From a virus, in IMG/VR virus record IMGVR_UViG_3300013104_000034, positions 1 through 43,949 of that record: a DNA stretch of 43,949 bases; one strand, 5' to 3'. Positions 6,160 to 12,821 of the stretch are shown here, in pieces. Position 1 is the stretch's first letter. Each line of letters starts with the position of its first letter. The notes under the pieces were generated by a model. That model ran no database searches. It was not told where the DNA came from and worked only from the letters and a program-made list of their open reading frames with translations. The position numbers were made by a program, and so were the translations under genes.

Positions 6160-7299
6160 GTGAAGACGGAATACTGTACTCGGACGCAGTCAAGCGATTC
6201 AGCACCAAAGCCAAAAGTTGGAGAGATTCGTGCGCTGACTGGCCTGCGAGGCGTTGCGGCTACAGATGTTGCGCTGCTCCATATCGGTGGCGTTGCACCG
6301 TTAAGTTTATTTGCATTCCACAATCAGGCCGTTGATATCTTCTTTTGTTTAAGCGGTTTCACGCTATCTCTCGCCTATCGTATAGAATCGGCTCGGCATT
6401 TGAATTGGAAAGCTTTTTTTGCTGCTAGGTTTGCGAGGGTCTATCCGCTTTGTGCAATAGCACTGATTTTATGTACAATTTATAGCGCTTTTTGGAACTT
6501 AAACAATTTTTCGGCCTATGGAAAAATAGAATTCATTGGTGACTTCGTGCGCCAACTGCTCATGATAAATGCCCTTCCTGTAATCGGTTCCAGCGTTCAC
6601 TGGATAGCGCCGATGTGGTCGCTCTCAATTGAGGCATTTTGCTATGTTGCAATTTTCCCCATCTTGTTCGCCATAACAATGCCAGCTGGATCTTTGAGCC
6701 CAAAATGGCGTTTGGCAATTATTCTTATGCTCAGCGGTTTCACCTACGCATTCTATGTACTTTTCATGAATCCGGGGGTGTATTCACATCTTGTTCCGCC
6801 GGCAACAGGGCCCTGGATACATTGGGTCGCGATAGTGCGGGGAATCTGCATGTTCACCTGTGGCTGGCTGGTTTATACCCTCTATACCAATGCACCCGCA
6901 ATTTTGAATGGCGCAATCGAGATGGTTGACATTGTAGTGTTTTTCGCTGCGCTTATTCTAGTTGGCCGGATGTTTGGTGTGGTTGATGTCGCCCTCATCG
7001 TACCCTTAGCGCCCTTTTTAGTTCTTGGCATTTCCAGCGGAGATTCCCTGACATCCCGAATTCTATCAGGTAAAACACTGCATTATCTCGGGAAAATTTC
7101 CTATTCTCTCTACATCCTGCATTGGCCTGTAAAAGAATTATACGACTTGCTGGGTGGCAGCTCACAGCCAGAAATAAGGCTCGCCGCAATTTTTATCGCA
7201 TCGTTGGCCTTATCTGGCTTATCATATTCATATTTAGAAACACCAATGCGAATATTTTTGTTTAAAAAAATCACGCAAAAACTTAGCAAGCATGGCTAA
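6160..7299 (+). CDS. Membrane-bound O-acyltransferase (acyltransferase 3 / OafA-OatA type)
   Basis: 379 residues. It opens with the family block EIRALTGLRGVAATDVALLH, then NQAVDIFFCLSGFTLSLAYR, followed by about ten hydrophobic helices and the late block YLGKISYSLYILHWPV; all are hallmarks of acyltransferase 3 enzymes, which acetylate O-antigen, capsule or other surface glycans in the inner membrane. The frame is open 198 bases further upstream, but GTG at 6160 is preferred: AAAGGAAG lies just before it and the conserved domain begins shortly after. The gene is clearly more AT-rich than its neighbours, a sign of recent acquisition. It is likely a lysogenic-conversion gene changing the host surface; the target glycan is unknown. 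Confidence 0.88.
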   Translation: MKTEYCTRTQSSDSAPKPKVGEIRALTGLRGVAATDVALLHIGGVAPLSLFAFHNQAVDIFFCLSGFTLSLAYRIESARHLNWKAFFAARFARVYPLCAIALILCTIYSAFWNLNNFSAYGKIEFIGDFVRQLLMINALPVIGSSVHWIAPMWSLSIEAFCYVAIFPILFAITMPAGSLSPKWRLAIILMLSGFTYAFYVLFMNPGVYSHLVPPATGPWIHWVAIVRGICMFTCGWLVYTLYTNAPAILNGAIEMVDIVVFFAALILVGRMFGVVDVALIVPLAPFLVLGISSGDSLTSRILSGKTLHYLGKISYSLYILHWPVKELYDLLGGSSQPEIRLAAIFIASLALSGLSYSYLETPMRIFLFKKITQKLSKHG

Positions 7300-7407
7300 G
7301 CCAAGCACGTTTCCAACTACTCGCCGCCCTGTATAGTCCGATGCAAGACTCCGCTTGACTCCTCTGCAGAATGAGAACATTTGTAGAACAAACAAGGAGT
7401 ACGCGAC

Positions 7408-7647
7408 ATGGCCGATGAAGAAAAAATCATCGTAGTGCAATTTAAAAAAGGCCGCGCAGGCATTGTGCCTGGCGAAATGCGGCCCGCCTCAAACGCGGCA
7501 TCCGCGGAAAAAATGGCCGGTGCAATGGCATCGCGCCACATCGGCGTGGCGGCGTACGCTGTCACTGTGGATGATGAAAGTGGCGCTATGGCCAACCCGC
7601 GTCTGCTGGTGTCGCATGGGCAGATTTCGGACTTGATGCCAGACTGA
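7408..7647 (+). CDS. Small conserved phage protein
   Basis: 79 residues with no catalytic motif, not assigned to a family. The pattern EEKIIVVQFKKG, followed by an Ala/Met-rich helix (AASAEKMAGAMASRH) and a short beta segment, suggests a compact alpha/beta fold. AAGGAG lies 8 bases before the ATG, and a CTTGAC box lies about 50 bp upstream. A strong terminator follows directly, so this may be a single-gene unit. Function is unknown. Confidence 0.65.
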   Translation: MADEEKIIVVQFKKGRAGIVPGEMRPASNAASAEKMAGAMASRHIGVAAYAVTVDDESGAMANPRLLVSHGQISDLMPD

Positions 7648-7653
7648 TTTACC

Positions 7654-7676
7654 GGCGCGGGGGCGCGCGCCTTTTT
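7654..7676 (+). terminator. Rho-independent terminator
   Basis: The stem GGCGCG/CGCGCC with a 6-nt loop is followed by TTTTT, directly after the 7408-7647 gene. It lies before the ATG at 7678 of the next frame, which argues against that ATG being a real start. Confidence 0.75.
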
Positions 7677-7722
7677 CATGACAAGGGAAGTTTTTGCGGC
7701 TCTGAAGAAGGAGAATGAGAAC

Positions 7723-7923
7723 GTGCGCCCAGAAAGACGAGAACCCGAAGCCGATCCGGTGGACCACATCATTGCATGGCACGATGGAGATAGCCGAGCC
7801 GCTATTGAGACGCTCATGGAGGACATTCTGCATTTGAGGATGCAGTTAGCCTTGGCAACGGCTGCAATGGGCCGAGGCTTTACCAGGGGGTGGATGCCGG
7901 AAGCAGATCGAGATGCCAGGTGA
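7723..7923 (+). CDS. Small helical protein of unknown function
   Basis: 66 residues if started at the GTG at 7723, which has AAGGAG 9 bases upstream. A longer frame from the ATG at 7678 lacks a ribosome-binding site and sits on the terminator. The core DPVDHIIAWHDGDSRAAIETLMEDILHLRMQLALA is a strongly helical, leucine-containing segment. It overlaps the next gene by 11 bases. Confidence 0.55.
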   Translation: MRPERREPEADPVDHIIAWHDGDSRAAIETLMEDILHLRMQLALATAAMGRGFTRGWMPEADRDAR

Positions 7924-8389
7924 AGGAGCGTATTTGCTGTCGGATTACGGCGGCGAGCCTGTCGGAGTTTTATGCGAGGATTGCGAGCTTCTCAAATTCA
8001 TCTGCTCGGGAGAGCTTATGATCGAATATGGCGACCAATCGATGCCATCCCTGCTCAACAAGATAGCGAAAGACATAATCAAATGCCCCCGTCCCTTCGA
8101 AGGATTTTCGGATCGATGCAGACTTAGATACCACGCCCGCGCACGCAGCCTCATCGAAACATTGAAACAAGCGCCGCCGACGGCCGTTAAGGTCAAGGAA
8201 ATACGGAACTGGGAGATTGTCGTTGCCAAGTGCAACTACTGCGGTCACGTTTCGAATATCCAGCATTGGCAACTGAACCGCGTGGCTAAAACCGATACCA
8301 CCGTCGACGATATTGCCAAGCGGCTAAAGTGCAAAAGGTGCAACACCAAGGGTGACGTCAAAATCACCATAGCCAAGATGCCGAGGTGA
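7913..8389 (+). CDS. Protein with two tandem zinc-ribbon-like segments
   Basis: 158 residues. C21-x2-C24 with later cysteines at 58 and 69, and C107-x2-C110 with C140-x2-C143, flank two similar halves. IAKDIIKC in the first half mirrors IAKRLKC in the second, suggesting an internal duplication with the first copy degenerating. Short zinc ribbons of this type are frequent in alphaproteobacterial prophages. Nucleic-acid or protein binding is likely; the exact role is unknown. The gene is followed directly by the SRAP gene with a 2-base gap. Confidence 0.65.
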   Translation: MPGEGAYLLSDYGGEPVGVLCEDCELLKFICSGELMIEYGDQSMPSLLNKIAKDIIKCPRPFEGFSDRCRLRYHARARSLIETLKQAPPTAVKVKEIRNWEIVVAKCNYCGHVSNIQHWQLNRVAKTDTTVDDIAKRLKCKRCNTKGDVKITIAKMPR

Positions 8390-8391
8390 GC

Positions 8392-9054
8392 ATGTGTAAT
8401 TTGTACCGTGTAAAGACCAATCAGGAATCTATCCGCGACATCGTGGGCACCATGCAGGAGCGGCTTAACCTGGAGCCTGATATTGAGGTTTACCCTGACA
8501 GGCCGGCGCCCGTGGTCCGCAATGGTGAGAGCGGGCGGGAACTGGTCGGCCTGACATGGGGCATGCCCTCGCCGCAATTCGTCACGCAAGGCAAGCCTGA
8601 CACCGGCGTGACCAACATCCGCAACGTCACTTCACCGCACTGGCGGGGCTGGCTTCGACCAGAGAACCGCTGCGTCGTTCCGTGGACGACCTTTTGCGAA
8701 TGGGAAGATACCAAACCCCGGAAGACGAAGCGCTGGTTTGCGATCAACGAGGAAACACCCCTCGCCTTCTTCGCCGGCATCTGGACGGACTGGCATGGCG
8801 TTCGGGGATCGATGAAGAACCCGCGCGAAGGCGATCATCACCTTTTTGCGTTCCTGACGACCGACCCGAACGGCATTGTTAAACCGATACACCCTAAGGC
8901 CATGCCGGTAATCCTGACAAATAAAGATGAAATTGAAACATGGCTTACGGCGCCGTGGGAGGAAGCGAAAGTACTTCAACGGCCATTGCCTGATGACGGT
9001 CTTGTGCTGCTGCCTGTTGAGGAAGAAAGGCCACAACAGGATCTATTTGGATAG
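8392..9054 (+). CDS. SOS-response-associated peptidase family protein (SRAP; YedK/HMCES type)
   Basis: 220 residues. The ATG at 8392 is chosen over an in-frame GTG two codons upstream because it places cysteine at position 2 (MCNLYR). That is the catalytic residue, exposed by Met removal, which forms a thiazolidine crosslink with abasic sites. Other family landmarks are present: NIRNVTSPHW, RCVVPWTTFCEWE (Glu) and HPKAMPVIL (His). The family shields abasic sites in single-stranded DNA. In a phage this could protect replicating DNA or handle base-excision damage. It lies in a plus-strand unit of small phage genes. Confidence 0.92.
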   Translation: MCNLYRVKTNQESIRDIVGTMQERLNLEPDIEVYPDRPAPVVRNGESGRELVGLTWGMPSPQFVTQGKPDTGVTNIRNVTSPHWRGWLRPENRCVVPWTTFCEWEDTKPRKTKRWFAINEETPLAFFAGIWTDWHGVRGSMKNPREGDHHLFAFLTTDPNGIVKPIHPKAMPVILTNKDEIETWLTAPWEEAKVLQRPLPDDGLVLLPVEEERPQQDLFG

Positions 9055-9063
9055 GAGGCAAGC

Positions 9064-9477
9064 ATGCGCATTCGTCCATACCTGCTCGAAAAACATGGCG
9101 TATACGCAAAATTCCCGCTGGATGAAGGTGACTTCGTCGGCGCAACGAAAGCGAGCCACGACGACCTTGATCCGCGTATCCTAGATGAAGTTGACCGCGA
9201 TTCTGACCTCACAGCCTTCACCGGTTACGTTGCCACAGAACTCCTTGCTGACGATGACGACATACCGACCGGTGCAAGAACGGAGATTTTGTTCAGCCAG
9301 CGCAAGGGGATCGCTGCCATTCTGTATGACCACCCCAATATTTCCGACGCGTTCATCGAATGGGTCTTTTGTTCCTCCGCTGAGGAGGCGTTAGACAAAT
9401 GGAAAAAGAAAGTTCGCTGGCCGTTGATTGAGACATCTAACGAGCCGATAGACATCACTGGAAATACCATAACATGA
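9064..9477 (+). CDS. Phage protein of unknown function
   Basis: 137 residues, acidic (patches such as ADDDDIP). GGAGG lies 6 bases before the ATG, directly after the SRAP gene, and the stop overlaps the next start (ATGA). The second half carries AFIEWVFCSSAEEALDKWKKKVRWP, an amphipathic helical region. No family is recognised. Confidence 0.65.
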   Translation: MRIRPYLLEKHGVYAKFPLDEGDFVGATKASHDDLDPRILDEVDRDSDLTAFTGYVATELLADDDDIPTGARTEILFSQRKGIAAILYDHPNISDAFIEWVFCSSAEEALDKWKKKVRWPLIETSNEPIDITGNTIT

Positions 9478-9635
9478 GCGACCAATCCAAAAATAGCGAC
9501 GGCATTCACGAAAATCACTATTGCGAGCATCCTGGCTGCAAGAAATGGGGCGGCTTCGGGTATTCTCGATCGAAGGCCGAGAAATCCACCTGGCATTGCT
9601 GGGCGCATTATCCGCATAAGGAGCCACTACAATGA
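9474..9635 (+). CDS. 53-residue Cys/His-rich small protein
   Basis: The frame encodes C-x4-C (CEHPGC), a KKWGGFGYSRSKA segment and W-H-C-W-x-H-Y-P-H, a compact zinc-binding-like pattern. Similar small proteins with KWGGFGYSRSKAE are common in rhizobial genomes and phages. The start overlaps the previous stop (ATGA) and its stop overlaps the next start, so it is embedded in a coupled operon. Function is unknown. Confidence 0.7.
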   Translation: MSDQSKNSDGIHENHYCEHPGCKKWGGFGYSRSKAEKSTWHCWAHYPHKEPLQ

Positions 9636-9847
9636 TAACCCGCATTTCCCGCCAGAAGAACGCGGAACAACGGTTGGCAATGGCCCTTCGCCAGTTAAAC
9701 GATGCCATCAAAGAAGTTCACAAGACCGGCCTCGACGTCGATATCAGCACCCTGACGATGCATACATCCCGTGGCCCAATGACGCAGGTAAATCTAAAGA
9801 CGTTCAGAGCTGAAGGTGCGCCGCCGGTGCTGCGTGTGGTGGAATAA
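9632..9847 (+). CDS. Small phage protein of unknown function
   Basis: 71 residues. A basic helical first half (SRQKNAEQRLAMALRQLNDA) is followed by a short beta region. AAGGAG lies 8 bases before the ATG, inside the previous gene. It is the last gene of the coupled run 8392-9847; a terminator follows about 105 bases later. Confidence 0.65.
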   Translation: MITRISRQKNAEQRLAMALRQLNDAIKEVHKTGLDVDISTLTMHTSRGPMTQVNLKTFRAEGAPPVLRVVE

Positions 9848-9951
9848 CTAATTTTTTCGGAACCGATTTTTTCGTCGCGAGTTTTTAAGGCCGGACGGAC
9901 CCTTTCCCCCTCCGCCCATTGCTCCTAGTGCCCTTTAGTTGGCACGATTAG

Positions 9952-9979
9952 AACCCTCCCCGCCGGAGGGTTTCTTTTT
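9952..9979 (+). terminator. Rho-independent terminator of the SRAP operon
   Basis: The stem AACCCTCC/GGAGGGTT with loop CCGCC is followed by TCTTTTT. A small hairpin (GTGCC/GGCAC, 9928-9945) lies just before it. The rest of 9848-10098 holds no gene I can support. Confidence 0.85.
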
Positions 9980-10098
9980 AGGTGAGCTCGAATAACGCCG
10001 AGCGTTCTGCATCTGCACGGGGCATGAAGATGCGGAACAATATCAAGTGGCTGATCGTTGATATCGACATTCTTTGAACGCATGACGGGAATTTCGCT

Positions 10099-10335
10099 AT
10101 GCCGCGGTACTTTTTCCACGTCCGAGACGCTGAAGGGCTTTCCGTGGATATGGAGGGAGCAATTCTTTCTACTGATGAGCAGGCAAGACACGAGGCCGTG
10201 CAAGCCGCGAGAGAAATGCTCTCAGAAAAAATCCTCAAGGACGAAGTCGTAGATGGCAGCTCATTTGAAGTTATTCGCGGCGACGGCCACTTGATCGCGA
10301 GAATCCCACTGAAATCTGTTATGCGCTTTAAGTAA
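10099..10335 (+). CDS. DUF6894 family protein
   Basis: 78 residues. MPRYFFHVRDAEGL, then DMEGAILSTDEQARHEAVQAAREMLSE split by a short acidic patch, and a final FEVIRGDGHLIARIPL match the rhizobial small-protein family DUF6894 (beta-beta-alpha-beta layout). The family is widespread in Hyphomicrobiales chromosomes and prophages; its function is unknown. It is read as a separate unit after the terminator at 9952-9979. Confidence 0.85.
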   Translation: MPRYFFHVRDAEGLSVDMEGAILSTDEQARHEAVQAAREMLSEKILKDEVVDGSSFEVIRGDGHLIARIPLKSVMRFK

Positions 10336-10447
10336 ATTCGGCGCGTCATCACACTCGACCATATAGATTTTGCACATAGACTCTTCGCTTATCACGTGCT
10401 CTCATTTGAAGAGGAGAGAACACAGTGCAGGTGGGAGGGATGAACGT

Positions 10448-10747
10448 ATGCCTAGGGGGCTTATTTCAGAGTTGGAGCAAGCGGCGTCCAAAGTATCTAG
10501 CCTCACTTCACATCAAGTGAGAACGCTGCTGAATAGAACGATTAATATGGTCCAACGACTTCATGAGGAAGTACCGGGCGAACCGATCAATCGTGATTTG
10601 ATGAGCTATCTCCGCACCGCATCTATGGAGACCGGCCGGCTCTCCGAAGATGAAAAGGTGCACGTACTGCTTGATGCAGCAGAAGGTATACGAATGCTGT
10701 TGTCGAAGCGACCAACGAGCTTGGGAGAGCTGAGACGGACGAGTTGA
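10448..10747 (+). CDS. Helical protein of unknown function
   Basis: 99 residues from the ATG at 10448, which follows GGGAGGG; the open frame extends 78 bases further upstream without a good ribosome-binding site. It is almost entirely helical (LISELEQAASKVSSLTSHQV, RTASMETGRLSEDEKVHVLL). No family is recognised. It converges with the lysis operon. Confidence 0.5.
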   Translation: MPRGLISELEQAASKVSSLTSHQVRTLLNRTINMVQRLHEEVPGEPINRDLMSYLRTASMETGRLSEDEKVHVLLDAAEGIRMLLSKRPTSLGELRRTS

Positions 10748-10850
10748 AGCGGTAGCTAGAAGGGGCCGAAGCCGCGCTCAGCAAACCATAACGGTTCTCA
10801 ATAGCGCTATCGAGCTGTTTTTGATGTTCTCGAATCGCGCCAGACCAAAC

Positions 10851-10882
10851 AAAAAGCCCGCCTACCTCTCGGCAAGCGGGCT
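10851..10882 (-). terminator. Terminator of the lysis / late operon
   Basis: On the minus strand the stem AGCCCGC/GCGGGCT (14-nt loop) is followed by TTTTTG, immediately after the last lysis gene. It probably ends the whole right-to-left late transcript. Confidence 0.8.
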
Positions 10883-10885
10883 AAA

Positions 10886-11230
10886 TTAGGAAGCCCGCGT
10901 CGCGCGCGGCTTTGATTGATTTTCGACGATGCGATCCACGCGTAACGTCATCTTGTCGACGGCATCTTTCACGGCGCCGATAGCGCCCATAATCTGCTCA
11001 GTCTGTTCGCGAAGGCCGGACTTTGAGACGTAGGTTTCCGCCACATGCAGACGGTGAGCCGCGAGCTCTTCCCTCGCAAGGGACGCCATTGCCGAAGCCG
11101 CCGATGCAGCGCCAGACGCCTCCATCTTTGCGGCGCTGATCTTCGCGTCTACATACTTCCATAGACCGAAGAGGAAACCGAACAGCAGCACAAAGAACCC
11201 GCCGACGGCCATGATCTCGGGGCCGGTCAT
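10886..11230 (-). CDS. Membrane-anchored coiled-coil protein of the lysis cassette (holin or antiholin candidate)
   Basis: 114 residues from the ATG at 11230, which overlaps the Rz1 stop (ATGA). One hydrophobic helix (about residues 7-26, IMAVGGFFVLLFGFLFGLW) is followed by an Ala-rich coiled coil and a positively charged tail. The position after the spanins, and the single transmembrane segment with a long coiled coil, fit a lysis regulator or holin-type partner. Its sequence is not diagnostic and no other holin is evident in the cassette. Confidence 0.6.
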   Translation of the reverse strand: MTGPEIMAVGGFFVLLFGFLFGLWKYVDAKISAAKMEASGAASAASAMASLAREELAAHRLHVAETYVSKSGLREQTEQIMGAIGAVKDAVDKMTLRVDRIVENQSKPRATRAS

Positions 11231-11418
11231 GGCTTCACCCCGCACAGCTTCATCAGCTTCTCATTCTCGGTGAGGATTTGCCGCTTTGTTTCCGGCGTCA
11301 GGCTATCCTCGAATGACGGCCGCACCGGTCGCGCGACGTCGCAGTAATTACCGCTTGTCGCGCATCCACTGAGTAAGACGACGATCAACATCATCGTCGC
11401 CAAGATTTTTGATTTCAT
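11227..11418 (-). CDS. Rz1-like outer-membrane spanin lipoprotein
   Basis: 63 residues. It begins MKSKILATMMLIVVLLSGCA, a signal peptide ending in the lipobox LLSGC, so Cys20 would be lipidated. The mature part is short and polar. It starts inside the Rz-like gene in another reading frame, the nested arrangement typical of two-component spanins. Together with Rz it would fuse inner and outer membranes in the last step of lysis. A longer frame upstream of the ATG at 11418 is just a shadow within Rz. Confidence 0.8.
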   Translation of the reverse strand: MKSKILATMMLIVVLLSGCATSGNYCDVARPVRPSFEDSLTPETKRQILTENEKLMKLCGVKP

Positions 11419-11581
11419 GCTCGACGTCCCCGGCCTTCTTGATAGCCTTGGCATTTGCCGCAGCCTGCTCGTCCTTTGCCGCGGTGCGCCCTGCCCGCTG
11501 GCCATACAAAAAGACGCCCGCGAGTATCGCGAGCGCCGTACCGATTGCGGCTAGGTAGCCTTTAAGCTTGGCGATGATCAT
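11348..11581 (-). CDS. Rz-like inner-membrane spanin
   Basis: 77 residues. An N-terminal transmembrane helix (about residues 8-25, YLAAIGTALAILAGVFLY) is followed by an Ala/Lys-rich coiled coil (GRTAAKDEQAAANAKAIKKA) facing the periplasm, then a basic tail. The ATG at 11581 overlaps the endolysin stop (TGATG). The Rz1 gene begins within its 3' half in a different frame. Confidence 0.78.
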   Translation of the reverse strand: MIIAKLKGYLAAIGTALAILAGVFLYGQRAGRTAAKDEQAAANAKAIKKAGDVEHEIKNLGDDDVDRRLTQWMRDKR

Positions 11582-12504
11582 CAAACCACCACCTCCTTGC
11601 CGCGCCAGCTATTCCACCGGCGTGCGATCACATCGCGGTTGCGGTAGGTGACATAGCCGACAACCGCCACAAGCACGCCGGCGGCGATCCAGCCCCATGG
11701 AAGGCCAGCAGTGAAGGCGAGCAATCCAGAACCGGCCGCAGAGCTTGCGCCTTTTGTAACCACGTCCTTGGCCGTGCCTGCGTCGCGACGAAGCTGTGCG
11801 ATGGTGGCAGGACCAACGATGCCGTCGGCGATAAGGTGCGGGTGCGCCTTCTGATAGGCAATAACAGCGGCCTTGGTCTTCTCGCCCATCCAGCCGTCGA
11901 TAGCGCCTGGATTTAGGCCCGCAGCCGTGAGCAGCTCCTGCGCTTCCTTCACAACTGGATCCGGTAGCACCGGCGGTTCCGGCGTCACTTCTTTCGTCAC
12001 GCCAACGCCGGTATAGATGCCCTTATCGAAAAGCAGAGCCTCTTCCTTGCGGCGGCGCACGAGACCCGGAAGCTTCTTGCCTTTCGCAGTGTTGTAGTTG
12101 CTTGCGAGATGAGCGGCGGCCTTCTTGATCAGGCCCTTGCGCCAGAGCTCAGCCCACGTCCAGTTCATCGCGCCGACGCCGAGATTGAACGTCACGGATG
12201 TAGCGGCGTCCAGCTCATGCTGTTTGCGATTCTCGGGCGAACCAGCGACGACGGCAGGTACGTACTCAGCAGCGAGAACAGCGTCGAGGATGACATCGCT
12301 CTGCGCTGCGGTGATCTTGGTCTTACCAGGCACCAGCTTCGTGATGCCGATCTTCGCCAGTTCGCGGCGAACGGAATCGCTGCGCATCGTGAAGCCCGTA
12401 CCGATCGTCGGAATACCGACAGGGTCGAGGTAGCAGGTTAGTGGATTGCCCTCGTGCAGGCGCACGAAAGCCCTCCCCTGTGTGGAGATTTTGATGATTG
12501 GCAT
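11581..12504 (-). CDS. Endolysin: GH24 muramidase with peptidoglycan-binding domain and C-terminal membrane helix
   Basis: 307 residues. The first 170 are a T4/P22-type lysozyme; the catalytic Glu is E18 (RLHEGNPL), followed by YLDPVGIPTIGTGF, the usual E-D-T active-site region. Residues about 185-245 form a PG_binding_1 domain (VKEAQELLTAAGLNPGAIDG, then GIVGPATIAQLRR). A final hydrophobic segment (about 262-285, LPWGWIAAGVLVAVVGYV) with a basic tail is extra compared with ordinary endolysins. There is no N-terminal signal-anchor, so export needs a holin, unless the C-terminal helix tethers it. It is the first gene of the lysis cassette. Confidence 0.9.
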   Translation of the reverse strand: MPIIKISTQGRAFVRLHEGNPLTCYLDPVGIPTIGTGFTMRSDSVRRELAKIGITKLVPGKTKITAAQSDVILDAVLAAEYVPAVVAGSPENRKQHELDAATSVTFNLGVGAMNWTWAELWRKGLIKKAAAHLASNYNTAKGKKLPGLVRRRKEEALLFDKGIYTGVGVTKEVTPEPPVLPDPVVKEAQELLTAAGLNPGAIDGWMGEKTKAAVIAYQKAHPHLIADGIVGPATIAQLRRDAGTAKDVVTKGASSAAGSGLLAFTAGLPWGWIAAGVLVAVVGYVTYRNRDVIARRWNSWRGKEVVV

Positions 12505-12621
12505 TGGGAATCCTGATTTTTACGGGTTGTTTCTCGCCCCAGAGCAGAGGCGAGTCGTTCATCTGCGGTTCATGCGACCGAGGCCACCTTGCGCGTGGTC
12601 GCTCCGCCCAGCGACCTGACA

Positions 12622-12663
12622 GAGGCCCGCAGCCGCCCCCCGGCCCTGCGGGCCTCTTTTTTT
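12622..12663 (+). terminator. Strong plus-strand terminator with no obvious gene upstream
   Basis: A perfect 11-bp stem (GAGGCCCGCAG/CTGCGGGCCTC, 13-nt loop) is followed by seven T residues. It lies in the 317-base gap 12505-12821 between the endolysin start and the methyltransferase gene, where no plus-strand gene ends. The flanking sequence also has a TTGACA at 12725 that could serve the methyltransferase gene. It may end a small RNA starting within 12505-12620, or block read-through. Confidence 0.75.
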
Positions 12664-12821
12664 GCTTCTGCGCCTGATTGTGGGTTATCGGTACCGTGTT
12701 AGTTGTGTCATCTACGCGCAGTGGTTGACATCAGCCGGTTATACCGATTTTAGTTTTTCTGGTTTTCTGAACGAGACGAGCCGAAGCCGGTTCAACTGAC
12801 AAAGCTGAAACTGGAGCGCAG

